Shown: positions 16,587 through 25,950, numbered from the stretch's first letter. The stretch: DNA of 64,000 nt from Planococcus sp. APC 4015 (GCA_030407505.1 JASDDH010000002.1:185433-249432), one strand, 5' to 3'. Numbers and translations: made by a program. The notes: generated by a model from the sequence alone, not told the origin.

Positions 16587-19262
16587 TCAGTCGGTGCGTG
16601 CGAGGTGCTCGGCGAGCTGGCGGCGGGAAGTGATCCCCAGCTTCCGGAAGATCTTGCGCAGGTGGTAGTCCACCGTGTTGGGGCTGATGAAGAGCATCGC
16701 CCCGATCTCGGCGTTCGTGGAGCCGCGGGCGGCGAGACGCGCGACGGAGGATTCCTGGGCGGTCAGCGCCGGTTCCGCCGAGCCCTCGGCGGGGACGACG
16801 ACTCCGCAGATCTCGAGCTCGCGACGTGCGCGCTCGGCGAACGGTTTGGCCTCGATGCGGTCGAAGAGCTGCCAGGCGATGCGCAGCTGGTCGGCTGCCT
16901 CCCGTCGCCGCCTCGCTCGCCGCAGCCACTCCCCGTACAGCAGATGGGCGCGCGCGAGCTCGCCGGGCATCTCGGCGGCGGCGAGGTGACCCACGGCGTC
17001 GAGATGATGATGCTCGGCCTCGTGATCGGGGGCGCACAGTGCTTCGGCCCGGGCGAGCACGCCCCGCACCCAGGACGTTCCCGCGGCCGTGGCGTGGCGC
17101 CTCAGCTCGCGGATCACCCGCGGGACGTCGTCCATTCGTCCCGCGCGCACCGCGGCCTCGACGAACTCCGACATGTGGTGGAAGGTCGCCTGAGCGAAGG
17201 GGCGCGTCGCGAGGTCGCTCAGGTTCTCGTAGGCCTCCGAGTACCTTCCATCGGCCAGATCGCGGATCGCGAGCCCGGCTCGTGCGATGGTCCACGCTCC
17301 TCCCACGCCGGTCGGCGCCAAAGCGTCGCAGACTGCCACGACGTCCTCTCGGGCGGCTCCGAGCCAGGCGAGCAGCGCGCCGTTGACCACGTGCTCGCCT
17401 TCGTACCCGATCGCGCGTCGGAGCTCTCTGACCTGCTCGATGGCACGCCGTGCCGAACCCGGATCGCTGCGGGTGAGCTCGACCGTGCTCAGCATCCACA
17501 GCGTCGTATCCAGCGTCTGCAGGTCGCCCGCTTCGCGCGCCCATCGCGCCGCCCGCCGCAGCAGCCGTGTCGTGGCCACGACGTTCCAGGTGCCGATCGT
17601 GATCGCGACCCCGACGATCGTGAACGTCGGCAGCGACACCGGCTCGACCTGATCGATCGCCCGGTCAGCGAGGCGCAGCGAGGGAACGGCCTCCTCGTAG
17701 GGATCCAGGATGAGCGAGGCGACGCCGCGCAGCGCGATCGAGGCGGCGTCATCGTCACCGGAATCCCGTTCGCGAAGTCGCAGTCCGATGTCGCGCAGGG
17801 TCGTGCCCGTCATCGCCCATTCGGCGCTGAGCGAGAAGCCGAACGCGTTCATCAGGGCGCTCTGCTCTCGCTCGGGGGCGACGCCCTCGAAGCGGCGTGC
17901 CGCGCGGAGCAGCTCCGACGACGCCGCCACCATCCCGGCGGGGTCGCCGAGGAAGACGGGGATCACCGCTCGCGCAGCGATCACCCTTCCCGCGGCGACG
18001 TCGTCGAGCGTCACGGGGTCGATGCGGTCCAGCAACTCCCGCGCGAAGAGCGCGGCCCCCGAGGCCAGTGCCGCCTCGGCGGCATCGAGCAGGCGCTGAT
18101 CACGCACCGGGCCGGCCGGGGTGAGCGTTGCGGATCGGGCGAGAAGTCTCGCACGACTGGACATCCCGCCCCGGGACCCGGCCTCGTCAGCGGCGCCGTG
18201 GAGTCGGTCTGCGACGCCGGCGTCGACCCCCGTCACGGTCGCGGCGGCGTGCCACGCGGCCACCAGCGGGCGGTCGAAGGCGACGCTGTGTCGCGCGAGC
18301 GCGTCGTGCACGTGGCGGCGACGTGCCGATGTCATGTCGCCGTACACGGCGGCGCGCACCAGCGGATGCCGGAACCGAACGAGATCGCCGACGCTGACGA
18401 GTCCCGCCCGCTCGGCACCGCTCTCTGCTCCGGGCGGCACGGCGAGGTCGCGCGCGACGGCGTCGATCAGGGCGATGTCTCCGGTGGTCTCTGCAGCCGC
18501 GATCTCCAGCCATGCCCGTGAGGCCGGTGGAAGGGACCGGGTGAGGCCGACGTAGTGCGCGTCGAGGCGGGGTCCGAGCGGGATCGGATCAGGGTCCAGC
18601 GAGCGGTGCTCCAATTCGCTCGCAGTGAGTTCGGCGGCGAGGTCGTGCAGGACGAGCGGATTGCCCGCCGACTGTTCGGCGATCCGCGCGGCCAGGTAGG
18701 GGTCGATGTCTCCACGCACCCTCGATGTCAGCAGTGCGGCGGCGGCCGGCGCGTCGAGGCCGTCCAGGCGCAGCTGGGGCAGGCCCGACATCGCCCGCTC
18801 GCCGGCATCGTCGTCGCGGGCAGCCATCATGAGCAGCACCGACTCGGCCGACAGGCGCCGACCGACGAACGCGAGGATCTCGAGGGACTCGGCGTCCATC
18901 AGGTGTGCATCGTCGACGACGCACACGAGCGGTGTCGCCTCGGCCGTCAGAGCGAGGAGCGAGAGCAGCCCGAGCCCGACGAGGAAGCCGCCGGGGGGAG
19001 TGCCGGGCTCCCGACCCGTCGCGATCAGCAGCGCGTCGCGCTGTCGGGCGGGGAGGGGATCGACAGGGGTGCCCAGCTGATCGACGAGGCGCTGGATCCC
19101 GGCGTACGGCATCGCCGTCTCGGCCTCGAAACCGTCGGCGCGCAGGACGCGCATACCCGGCAGGTCGTGAACAGCGTGCGCGAGCAGCATCGTCTTGCCG
19201 ATCCCCGGGTCTCCGCGCAGCACGATCGCGCCGCTGACGCCGTTGCGCGCGGCGGCGCTCAT
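16587..19262 (-). CDS. Large LuxR-family regulator with N-terminal AAA ATPase (LAL type)
   Basis: An ~891-residue transcription factor. Walker A GDPGIGKT sits near residues 17-24, followed by a Walker B-like [11 protein letters not shown], a long helical-repeat middle and a C-terminal LuxR helix-turn-helix ([26 protein letters not shown]..., last 60 residues). LAL proteins bind ATP and an inducer and activate neighbouring genes. The target may be the hydrolase operon downstream. The start is uncertain: the LLGRTHELHRLRA segment that normally precedes the P-loop is encoded upstream of the ATG at 19262, but I see no ATG, GTG or TTG there, only a CTG at 19301. Confidence 0.88.
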   Translation of the reverse strand: MSAAARNGVSGAIVLRGDPGIGKTMLLAHAVHDLPGMRVLRADGFEAETAMPYAGIQRLVDQLGTPVDPLPARQRDALLIATGREPGTPPGGFLVGLGLLSLLALTAEATPLVCVVDDAHLMDAESLEILAFVGRRLSAESVLLMMAARDDDAGERAMSGLPQLRLDGLDAPAAAALLTSRVRGDIDPYLAARIAEQSAGNPLVLHDLAAELTASELEHRSLDPDPIPLGPRLDAHYVGLTRSLPPASRAWLEIAAAETTGDIALIDAVARDLAVPPGAESGAERAGLVSVGDLVRFRHPLVRAAVYGDMTSARRRHVHDALARHSVAFDRPLVAAWHAAATVTGVDAGVADRLHGAADEAGSRGGMSSRARLLARSATLTPAGPVRDQRLLDAAEAALASGAALFARELLDRIDPVTLDDVAAGRVIAARAVIPVFLGDPAGMVAASSELLRAARRFEGVAPEREQSALMNAFGFSLSAEWAMTGTTLRDIGLRLRERDSGDDDAASIALRGVASLILDPYEEAVPSLRLADRAIDQVEPVSLPTFTIVGVAITIGTWNVVATTRLLRRAARWAREAGDLQTLDTTLWMLSTVELTRSDPGSARRAIEQVRELRRAIGYEGEHVVNGALLAWLGAAREDVVAVCDALAPTGVGGAWTIARAGLAIRDLADGRYSEAYENLSDLATRPFAQATFHHMSEFVEAAVRAGRMDDVPRVIRELRRHATAAGTSWVRGVLARAEALCAPDHEAEHHHLDAVGHLAAAEMPGELARAHLLYGEWLRRARRRREAADQLRIAWQLFDRIEAKPFAERARRELEICGVVVPAEGSAEPALTAQESSVARLAARGSTNAEIGAMLFISPNTVDYHLRKIFRKLGITSRRQLAEHLARTD

Positions 19263-19415
19263 CGCGCGGAGGCGGTGGAGCTCGTGCGTCCGGCCGAGCA
19301 GGGGAGGAGGGTCCGGTGCCGTGTGGATGGCGCCACTGTAGCGGGAGCGATCCGAGGAGCGGAAGGGTCCGGGTTCAGGTAGCCGCCGGCAGGGCGGCGG
19401 GTGTCTACTTGGAGG

Positions 19416-20315
19416 ATGAGAGCGATATGGAAGGGAGCGTTGACCTTCGGGCTGGTCAACGTTCCGGTCAAGGTGTACTCGGCGACCGAAGACCACGACG
19501 TGTCGCTGCATCAGGTGCACAACAAGGACGGCGGGCGCATCCGCTATCAGCGCATCTGCGAGATCGACGGCGAAGTCGTTCCGTTCCAGGACATCGACAA
19601 GGCCTACGACGACGGCGAGAAGACCGTCGTGCTCACGAAGGACGATCTCGCGTCGCTGCCGTCCGAGAAGAGTCGCGAGATCGACGTCGTCGAATTCGTG
19701 CCCAGCGAGCAGGTCGACCTGCTGCTGCTCGACAAGGCGTACTACCTCGAGCCCGACTCCGCGTCGCCGAAGGCCTATGTGCTGCTGCGCAAGACGCTCG
19801 AGCAGACCGACCGCACCGCGATCGTGCAGTTCTCGCTGCGCCAGAAGACCCGTCTGGCCGCGCTCCGTGTCCGCGGCGACGTGCTGGTGCTGCAGACGCT
19901 GCTCTGGGCCGATGAGGTGCGTGAAGCATCGTTCGCGTCGCTGGACGAACCCGTGCGCATCACGGCGAAGGAGCTCGAGCTCTCGGCGTCGCTCGTCGAC
20001 AGCTTCGCGAGCGACTTCGAACCCGAGGACTTCAGCGACGACTACCAGGCCGAGCTGCGGACCCTGATCGACGCGAAGCTCGAGAAGGGCGATGCGCTCG
20101 ACACCGCCGAGACCTTCGGCGAGCACGAGGAGGAAGAGGGCGGCGGAGAGGTCATCGACCTCATGGCGGCCCTGCGGGCGAGCGTCGAGCGGTCGCGGGC
20201 GGCACGCTCGGGCGGAGCGAAGGGCGACGCCGAGAAGCCGGCTGACAAGCCGGCGGCGAAGAAACCGGCAGCCAAGAAGCCTGCGGCGAAGAAGAAGACC
20301 GCCAAAGCGTCCTGA
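19416..20315 (+). CDS. ku: Non-homologous end-joining protein Ku
   Basis: A 299-residue bacterial Ku that binds DNA ends as a homodimer and recruits LigD. The N-terminus MRAIWKGALTFGLVNVPVKVY and the core FVPSEQVDLLLLDKAYYLEP are diagnostic. The last ~25 residues are a Lys/Ala/Pro repeat (KKPAAKKPAAKK), a basic tail that in other actinobacteria helps DNA binding. The ATG at 19416 directly follows TTGGAGG. Divergent from the LuxR-type gene, so the short region 19263-19415 must hold both promoters. Confidence 0.96.
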   Translation: MRAIWKGALTFGLVNVPVKVYSATEDHDVSLHQVHNKDGGRIRYQRICEIDGEVVPFQDIDKAYDDGEKTVVLTKDDLASLPSEKSREIDVVEFVPSEQVDLLLLDKAYYLEPDSASPKAYVLLRKTLEQTDRTAIVQFSLRQKTRLAALRVRGDVLVLQTLLWADEVREASFASLDEPVRITAKELELSASLVDSFASDFEPEDFSDDYQAELRTLIDAKLEKGDALDTAETFGEHEEEEGGGEVIDLMAALRASVERSRAARSGGAKGDAEKPADKPAAKKPAAKKPAAKKKTAKAS

Positions 20316-20322
20316 TCGATGA

Positions 20323-20347
20323 CGGATGCCGGTGCCCCCGGCATCCG
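20323..20347. terminator. Inverted repeat between convergent ku and dedA
   Basis: A perfect 10-bp stem (CGGATGCCGG / CCGGCATCCG) with a 5-nt loop lies in the 34-nt gap between the two stop codons. There is no T-tract. Position and symmetry suggest a bidirectional terminator. Each arm also contains the GGATGCCG/CGGCATCC octamer that is abundant in this window. Confidence 0.6.
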
Positions 20348-20349
20348 GA

Positions 20350-21129
20350 TCAGGCCTTCGGAGCGTCGCCCTCGGAATGCTCGGGACCGCGGTCGAACAC
20401 CTCGGGGTCGAGCACGAGCGCCTCGGCCTCGGAGTGGTCGGTGACGACGTCTTCGCCGGCGGCCGCGGCCTTCGAGGCCTTGCTGCGCTCGCGGAAGTAG
20501 TGGAAGAGCGTCACGGCAGCCGTGCCTCCGACCGCGACCAGCAGGATGACGTCGATGTAGTTCTCGACGAAATCGGCTACGGGCGGGATGAACCCGATCA
20601 CATATCCGAACATCGTCAGCCCGAAGCCCCACAGCACCGCGCCGATGAGGTTGTAGAGCGTGTACTTGCCCTTGTGCATGTGGCCGACGCCTGCAGCCAC
20701 GGGGGCGAAGGTGCGGACGATCGGCACGAACCGGGCGAGGATGATCGTGAGTCCGCCGAAGCGCTCGAAGAACGCATTCGTGCGCTCGACGTTCTTGACG
20801 CTGAACAGACCGGATTCCTTGCGCTCGAAGACGGCCGGGCCGGCCTTGTGGCCGATCAGGTAGCCGACCTCACCGCCGACGAAAGCCGAGAGGCCGATGA
20901 GGAGGGCCACCCACCAGACGCTGATGCCGAAGACGCCGTTGGGTGCGTAGTCCTGCGGGTGCGACAGGAGCCCCGCGATGATGAGCAGCGTGTCTCCGGG
21001 AAGCAGGAATCCGACGAGCAGTCCGGTCTCGGCGAAGACGATGAAGCACACCGCGACGAGCGCCCAGGGGCCCGCCCAGGCGATGATGGCGGCGGGGTCG
21101 AGCCAGGGGATGAGGGCGATTTCGTGCAC
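20350..21129 (-). CDS. DedA family membrane protein
   Basis: A 259-residue inner-membrane protein with about five hydrophobic segments. DedA/SNARE-associated marks: the re-entrant loop ETGLLVGFLLPGDTLLIIAG, GGEVGYLIGHKAG, and FFERFGGLTIILARFVPIVRTFAPVAAG. DedA proteins are linked to membrane lipid (undecaprenyl-phosphate or phospholipid) translocation. The C-terminal 45 residues are acidic and cytosolic. The GTG at 21129 gives the typical short N-terminus before the first helix. An upstream start would overlap the tRNA gene. Confidence 0.9.
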   Translation of the reverse strand: MHEIALIPWLDPAAIIAWAGPWALVAVCFIVFAETGLLVGFLLPGDTLLIIAGLLSHPQDYAPNGVFGISVWWVALLIGLSAFVGGEVGYLIGHKAGPAVFERKESGLFSVKNVERTNAFFERFGGLTIILARFVPIVRTFAPVAAGVGHMHKGKYTLYNLIGAVLWGFGLTMFGYVIGFIPPVADFVENYIDVILLVAVGGTAAVTLFHYFRERSKASKAAAAGEDVVTDHSEAEALVLDPEVFDRGPEHSEGDAPKA

Positions 21130-21183
21130 GAGGTGTCCCGTCGGTCTGGTCGGTCGGCGGATGGTGGATGACGGCGGTCTCCG

Positions 21184-21265
21184 TGCGGAAGGTGGGACTT
21201 GAACCCACACGCCCGAAGGCACAGGAACCTAAATCCTGCGTGTCTGCCGATTTCACCACTCCCGC
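21184..21265 (-). tRNA. tRNA-Leu (anticodon UAG)
   Basis: The minus strand folds into a class II tRNA: acceptor GCGGGAG pairs with CTTCCGC (one G-T), anticodon stem CAGGA/TCCTG with loop TTTAGGT (anticodon TAG), a long variable arm, and the T arm GTGGG-TTCAAGT-CCCAC. Discriminator A; CCA is not encoded. It reads CUA and probably other CUN leucine codons. 82 nt. Confidence 0.95.
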
Positions 21266-21275
21266 GAGTCCGATC

Positions 21276-21281
21276 AGTCTA
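21276..21281 (-). promoter_or_regulatory. Probable -10 box (TAGACT) of tRNA-Leu
   Basis: On the minus strand TAGACT ends 10 nt before the mature tRNA 5' end. No clear -35 element at 17 nt. Confidence 0.45.
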
Positions 21282-21373
21282 CTGAGCGGCCTGGACGGCC
21301 GCTGTGGGGCCTGCCCCCGGGTGCCTGTGGATAACTCCGGGACGGGCGGTCCGAGGCGGGCGATGATCCTCCG

Positions 21374-22525
21374 GTGACTTCCGCCGTCCTCGCCGCTCCC
21401 TCCGCGCTCATCGCGGCGCGCGTGCGCGAGCGGCTGCGCGCCGAGGGCACGGACCCGGCGAGGAACCCCGACGCCGCGGCATCCGTCGTCCGTGCCGAGG
21501 TGAGGCGTCACAACGACTTCGCCCTCGCGCGCGGCCTGGTGGCCGTCGACGACGAAGCGGCGTGCGTGCGCGACGTGCTCGCCGCCGTCGCCGGCTACGG
21601 CCCGCTGCAGGCGTTCCTCGACGACCCGACCGTGGAAGAGCTCTGGATCAACGCCCCCGACCGCGTCTTCGTGGCGCGCGGGGGAGTGACCGAGCGCGTG
21701 CCGCTGACGCTGACCGATGCTGCGGTGCGCGACCTCGTCGAGCGGATGCTGCAGGCCAGCGGCCGTCGCGTCGACGTGAGCCAGCCGTTCGTCGACGCCT
21801 CGCTTCCCGACGGTTCGCGGCTGCACGTGGCGATCCCCGACATCACGAGGAAGCACTGGGCGGTGAACGTGCGCAAGTTCCTGCCCGCGTTCCGCGACCT
21901 CGCGCACCTCGTCGCATCGGGCTCGCTCGCCCCCGCGGCCGCCGATCTGCTGTCGATCGCCATGCGCGAGGGCCGGAGCGTCATCGTGTCGGGGGCGACC
22001 CACGCGGGGAAGACCACGCTGCTCGCGGCGCTCGTGGCCGCCTGCCCGCCCGAGCACCGCATCGTGACGGTCGAGGAGACCTTCGAACTCGCCGTCGACG
22101 CGCCCGACGTCGTCTCGCTGCAGGGCCGGCAGCCGAGTCTGGAGGGCACGGGCGAGGTGACGCTGCGGCGCCTAGTGAAAGAAGCGCTGCGCATGCGACC
22201 CGACCGGCTCGTGATCGGCGAGGTGCGCGACGCCGAAGCATTGGACCTTCTGCTCGCGCTGAACACGGGCGTGCCTGGCGCGGCGACGATCCACGCCAAC
22301 TCGGCGCGGGACGCGCTGACCAGGCTCACGGCCCTCCCGCTGCTCGCCGGGCGGAACATCGACGCCGGCTTCGTGGTCCCGGCGGTCGCGCGATCGGTCG
22401 ACCTCGTCGTGCACTGCGCGCGGGATGCCGCCGGTCGGCGCCGCGTCGTCGAGGTCATCGAGCCCGTGGGCGTCGAACGCGGGGCGATCACGGCCCGCAC
22501 CCTGCATCGCGCGGACGCGCCGTGA
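21374..22525 (+). CDS. tadA: Tad/T4P-like secretion ATPase TadA (CpaF)
   Basis: A 383-residue hexameric ATPase that powers assembly of a tight-adherence type pilus. Walker A GATHAGKTT at 207-215 (K213), Walker B RLVIGEVRDAEALDLL with the acidic Asp box, and the His box AATIHANSARDAL. The N-terminal half has the DPTVEELWINAPDRVFV segment usual for CpaF. First gene of a seven-gene operon. GTG start at 21374. Confidence 0.93.
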   Translation: MTSAVLAAPSALIAARVRERLRAEGTDPARNPDAAASVVRAEVRRHNDFALARGLVAVDDEAACVRDVLAAVAGYGPLQAFLDDPTVEELWINAPDRVFVARGGVTERVPLTLTDAAVRDLVERMLQASGRRVDVSQPFVDASLPDGSRLHVAIPDITRKHWAVNVRKFLPAFRDLAHLVASGSLAPAAADLLSIAMREGRSVIVSGATHAGKTTLLAALVAACPPEHRIVTVEETFELAVDAPDVVSLQGRQPSLEGTGEVTLRRLVKEALRMRPDRLVIGEVRDAEALDLLLALNTGVPGAATIHANSARDALTRLTALPLLAGRNIDAGFVVPAVARSVDLVVHCARDAAGRRRVVEVIEPVGVERGAITARTLHRADAP

Positions 22526-23382
22526 CCGTCGTCCTCGGCGCCGCGCTCGCCACCGGCATCCTGCTCGCGGTCTCGCCCTGGCTCTGGCCGGCGGGTGCTC
22601 GTCGCGCAGCGGCCGCGGCGCCGGGTCGCCTGGACCGCCTGCTCGACGAGGCGGGGGTCGCACAGCCGGCGGCGTGGCGGTTCGTCGTCGTCGCGGTCGC
22701 GACCGGCGCCGTGCTCTCCGCAGGCGTCTGGCTCACGACGGGCCTCCCGGCGCTCGTGATCGTGGCCGCCGGAGCCGGCGGCGGCGCTCCGTTCGTCTGG
22801 CTGCGTTCGCGTCGCACGGCGCTCCAGCGGCGACGTCGTGCGCTCTGGCCCGACGTCTGCGATCTGCTCATCGCCTCGGTGCGTGCGGGCATGTCGCTTC
22901 CGGATGCCGTGGCGAGCCTCGCCGATTGCGCACCGAGCGATGTCCGTGCGCCGTTCGCCGGCTTCGCGCAGGATCTCGCGGCGTCCGGACACTTCGACTC
23001 GAGCGTCACGCGACTCAAGGCGTCGCTGACCGATCCCGTCGCCGATCGCATCATCGAGACGCTGCGCATGGCCCGTCAGGTCGGCGGAACCGAGCTCACC
23101 CCCGTACTTCGCGCGCTCGCCGCCTCGGTGCGGGCAGACACCGCGGTGCGCTCCGAGATCGAGGCGCGCCAGTCGTGGACCCGCGGGGCGGCCGTGCTCG
23201 GGGTCGCCTCACCGTGGGTGATCCTCGCACTCCTCGCCCTGCGTCCCGAGGGGTCGGAGGCGTACGCGAGCCCCGAAGGTGTCGTGCTCGTGCTGGCCGG
23301 AGCGGCGGTGTCGGCGGGCGCGTACCGGCTGATGCTGGCCGTCGGGCGTCTTCCCGAGCCGAGACGGTGGTTCGGCGCATGA
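22522..23382 (+). CDS. tadB: Tad pilus inner-membrane protein TadB
   Basis: A 286-residue membrane protein of the GspF/TadB family, which forms the platform on which the ATPase acts. Hydrophobic segments lie at about 3-17, 55-95 and near the C-terminus. The cytosolic T2SSF domain contains LWPDVCDLLIASVRAGMSLPDAVASLA. GTG start at 22522 overlaps the tadA stop by 4 nt, so translation is coupled. Confidence 0.88.
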   Translation: MTVVLGAALATGILLAVSPWLWPAGARRAAAAAPGRLDRLLDEAGVAQPAAWRFVVVAVATGAVLSAGVWLTTGLPALVIVAAGAGGGAPFVWLRSRRTALQRRRRALWPDVCDLLIASVRAGMSLPDAVASLADCAPSDVRAPFAGFAQDLAASGHFDSSVTRLKASLTDPVADRIIETLRMARQVGGTELTPVLRALAASVRADTAVRSEIEARQSWTRGAAVLGVASPWVILALLALRPEGSEAYASPEGVVLVLAGAAVSAGAYRLMLAVGRLPEPRRWFGA

Positions 23383-24293
23383 CCGACCTGGCCCTGGCCG
23401 TGCTGCTGGGCACCGCCTTCGGGGCGGGGATCTGCCTGACGGTCTCCATCGCGCCGCGCTGGGGAGCACCGAGTCTCGCTCGGCGGATCGGCCCGTACAT
23501 CCGTGAGGTGACGGATCCGGGCGGCACCACCGGCATCCCGGTCTCCGGCCGGGGTGCCGGGGCGGTGTGGGGCGACCTGCAGCGGCGGTTCGCACGGCTC
23601 ACGGGTGCGGCTCCGTCGGTCGAGCGCCGACTGCGGCACGCGGGCTGGGTGATGGATGCCGGTGCCTTCCGCGGTCGACAGCTGACATGGACCGCCATCG
23701 GTGTCGGGGTGGGCGGCATCCTGGTGACGGCGCTCGCCGTCACGGGGCGGGGAGGCGCCGCGATGTGGATGCTGCCTCCGGTCGCCGGCGCGACAGGCGC
23801 GTTCGCCTGCGGCGCGATGCTCACCCGTGCCGCTCGCGCCCGCGTCGCGCGGATCGAGGAGGAGCTGCCGACGCTCCTCGAGTTCCTCGCCCTGTGCCTG
23901 TCGGCAGGGGAGGGCATGCTCGACTCGCTGCGTCGGGTCGGCGCCGTCGGTGCCAGCGACCTCACCGGCGAGATACGCACCGTGGTCCTCGCGGTCGGGA
24001 CGGGATCGCCTCTCGGTGAATCCCTCTCGCTTCTCGCCCGCCGACTCGAGGTGCCCGCGTTGTCGCGGAGCATCGATCACCTCGTGGCCGCCATCGACCG
24101 CGGAGGCCCGCTCGCACATGTGCTGCACGCGCAGGCGCTCGACGCCCGGGAAGACGCCAAACGCGGCCTCCTCGAGCGCGCCGGTCGCAAGGAGATCGCC
24201 ATGATGCTCCCCCTCGTCTTCCTGATCCTGCCGTTGAGCGTCCTGTTCGCGGTCTTCCCCGGCATCTTCATGCTCCGACTCGGAATCGGCTGA
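23379..24293 (+). CDS. tadC: Tad pilus inner-membrane protein TadC
   Basis: A 304-residue second GspF-family platform protein. The T2SSF domain runs from about 150 (IEEELPTLLEFLALCLSAGEGMLDSLRRVG) and ends in a long hydrophobic C-terminus (MMLPLVFLILPLSVLFAVFPG). The ATG overlaps the tadB stop by 4 nt (ATGA). Confidence 0.9.
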   Translation: MTDLALAVLLGTAFGAGICLTVSIAPRWGAPSLARRIGPYIREVTDPGGTTGIPVSGRGAGAVWGDLQRRFARLTGAAPSVERRLRHAGWVMDAGAFRGRQLTWTAIGVGVGGILVTALAVTGRGGAAMWMLPPVAGATGAFACGAMLTRAARARVARIEEELPTLLEFLALCLSAGEGMLDSLRRVGAVGASDLTGEIRTVVLAVGTGSPLGESLSLLARRLEVPALSRSIDHLVAAIDRGGPLAHVLHAQALDAREDAKRGLLERAGRKEIAMMLPLVFLILPLSVLFAVFPGIFMLRLGIG

Positions 24294-24312
24294 TTCCACG
24301 AAAGGAACCGAC

Positions 24313-24501
24313 ATGCGTTCTCTCCTCACCCGCGCGCGGGCCGCCGTCACCGACCTCCACGACGAAGACCGCGGTGACGTCCCCGGCTGGGTGCTCATCA
24401 CGCTGATGACCGCCGGCTTGGTCGTGCTGATCTGGGCGCTCGCCGGTCCCGCGCTGTCGGGGCTGTTCGAGCAGGCCATCTCGCGGGTCTCCGGCTTCTG
24501 A
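24313..24501 (+). CDS. DUF4244-type pilin-like protein (probable Flp-like subunit)
   Basis: A 62-residue protein with a charged N-terminus (DLHDEDRGDVPG) followed by one hydrophobic helix (WVLITLMTAGLVVLIWALAG) and a short tail. The charge-then-helix layout and the place after tadC are those of actinobacterial DUF4244 pilins. The GD/VPGWV junction could be the prepilin cleavage site, but I see no prepilin peptidase gene here. ATG at 24313 with AAAGGA upstream. Confidence 0.78.
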   Translation: MRSLLTRARAAVTDLHDEDRGDVPGWVLITLMTAGLVVLIWALAGPALSGLFEQAISRVSGF

Positions 24502-24504
24502 ACC

Positions 24505-24903
24505 GTGCGACGCATCCGCGATCGCGTTCCGTCGCTCGTCGACGACGACCGGGGCTCGGCGCCGGTCGAGTTCGTGCTCGTCGGCACGCTTCTGACGCTG
24601 GTGACGCTCGCCGCGCTGCAGTTCGGCCTCGCGGTCTACGTGCGCAATGTCGTGCACGACGCCGCCGTCGAAGGGGCCTACCACGCAGCGCTCGCCGACA
24701 CGTCCCCCGCCGACGGGGCCGAACGCACGCGGGCGATCGTGTCGCGCACGGTCGGCGCGCAGTACGCCGCAGACGTCGTCGTCGACGAAACCGCAGACGT
24801 CGCCACGGTGACGGTCCGCACGGCCGTGCCGCTGTTCGGTCTGTGGGGGATCCCCGGAATTCTGGAGGTGACGGCGCATGCGCCTGTCGAGTCGTTCCGA
24901 TGA
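24505..24903 (+). CDS. TadE-like pseudopilin
   Basis: A 132-residue protein: charged N-terminus ending DDDRGSAPVEFVLVG, then one hydrophobic helix, then a periplasm-side (outer-face) domain. The GSAPVEF sequence with Glu at +5 of the helix is the TadE/TadF pseudopilin mark. GTG start 3 nt after the pilin stop. Confidence 0.85.
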   Translation: MRRIRDRVPSLVDDDRGSAPVEFVLVGTLLTLVTLAALQFGLAVYVRNVVHDAAVEGAYHAALADTSPADGAERTRAIVSRTVGAQYAADVVVDETADVATVTVRTAVPLFGLWGIPGILEVTAHAPVESFR

Positions 24904-25366
24904 CCGGATGCCGGGGGCCGCGGCATCCGTCGACGAATGCGAACGAGGCTCAGCCGCGCTGGAGTTCATCCTCGCCGGCATGCTGCTGCTGGTGCCGGTC
25001 GTATACCTGATCGTCGCGCTGGGGCTCATCCAGCAGCAGGCGCTGGGCGCCGAGGCGGGGGCGCGACACATCGCACGAGCCGTCTCGACCTCTGCCGACG
25101 ACGACGAGGCCCGCGGGCGCGCGGATGCCGTGATCGCCTCGGTGGCGGCCGAGTACGGGCTCGACCCGGATTCGATCGACCTGACGCTCTCGTGTGTTCC
25201 GGCAGGCGCCGACTGCCCCACCGCGGGTGCGACCGTCGTCGTGACCCTCCGCGCGACGGTCACCCTGCCGTTCGTGCCCGCTGTCCTCGGATTGGACCGC
25301 GTGGCGTCGGTGCCGATCGAGGCGAGTGCCGCGCAGCGGATCTCGCGACTGTGGGGCTCGCCGTGA
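24878..25366 (+). CDS. Second TadE/TadF-like pseudopilin
   Basis: A 162-residue protein with the same layout: N-terminal ECERGSAALEFILAGMLLLVP (RGSAALEF is the pseudopilin mark) and an extracytoplasmic domain with two Cys in TLSCVPAGADCP that may form a disulphide. It overlaps the upstream gene by 26 nt. Confidence 0.83.
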   Translation: MRLSSRSDDRMPGAAASVDECERGSAALEFILAGMLLLVPVVYLIVALGLIQQQALGAEAGARHIARAVSTSADDDEARGRADAVIASVAAEYGLDPDSIDLTLSCVPAGADCPTAGATVVVTLRATVTLPFVPAVLGLDRVASVPIEASAAQRISRLWGSP

Positions 25367-25806
25367 TCCGCCGCCTGGTCGGGCGGCTGCGCACAGAACC
25401 GCGAGGCGACGACGTCGGGAGCGTCATGCTGCTCACGATCGGCTACGCGATGCTCGCGATCGTCACGGTGCTCGTCTGCGTCGACGCGACGAGTCTGTAC
25501 GTGCAGCAGAAACGGCTCGATTCGCTGGCGGATGCCGCAGCGCTCGCAGGCGCAGATGCCTTCAGCCTCGAACTCGTCGACGGACAGCCGACGGCCGCGC
25601 TGCGCCCGGCTGACGTGCGCGCGGGGGCGCTGGCGCTGCTGGCCGCCGTTGCGACGGATGCCGTGCTGGTCGAGGCGGAAGCCCCGGACGGCCGCTCGGC
25701 ACGAGTCACGGTCGCCGGGACGTGGCATCCACCGGTCTTCACGCTCTTCGTGCCCGCCGGGGTGGCCCTCGAAGCCACGGCGACGAGTCGCACCGCGTTG
25801 CGGTGA
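25363..25806 (+). CDS. TadG-related pilus protein (helical, Flp-associated)
   Basis: A 147-residue protein: basic N-terminus, DDVGSVMLLTIGYAMLAIVTVLVCVDATSLYVQQKRLDSLADAAALAGA, then an extracytoplasmic tail. This is the short actinobacterial TadG-like form that ends the tad operon. The von Willebrand domain of full-length TadG is missing. GTG start overlaps the upstream stop by 4 nt (GTGA). Confidence 0.78.
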   Translation: MIRRLVGRLRTEPRGDDVGSVMLLTIGYAMLAIVTVLVCVDATSLYVQQKRLDSLADAAALAGADAFSLELVDGQPTAALRPADVRAGALALLAAVATDAVLVEAEAPDGRSARVTVAGTWHPPVFTLFVPAGVALEATATSRTALR

Positions 25807-25859
25807 CCCCGTGCCCCGGCACGCCCGGTGCAGGTTCCCGCACGTGCGGCGACGTCGGC

Positions 25860-25888
25860 TTGCGCGCTGAGCGGCGCATCGCTACATT
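25860..25888 (+). promoter_or_regulatory. Promoter of the sugar-binding protein gene
   Basis: TTGCGC (25860-25865), 17 nt, then TACATT (25883-25888): a recognisable sigma-70-type promoter. Transcription would start at about 25895, inside the operator. Confidence 0.55.
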
Positions 25889-25891
25889 AGC

Positions 25892-25905
25892 GGCAAGCGC
25901 TTTCC
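25892..25905. promoter_or_regulatory. LacI/GalR-type operator
   Basis: The palindrome centres on AAGCGCTT (25895-25902) in the context GGCAAGCGCTTTCC. It has the CG-centred symmetry of LacI-family operators. It lies just after the -10 box, so a bound repressor would block transcription of the downstream sugar-binding lipoprotein gene. No lacI gene is adjacent. Confidence 0.65.
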
Positions 25906-25950
25906 CGAGCTTTCTACATCTCGTCCACGACGGACGAGGAAAGGACGAAG

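Noticed and set aside
16557..18521. A 654-codon open frame on the plus strand
   Set aside because: Antisense to the LAL regulator, with compositionally biased translation and no motif.
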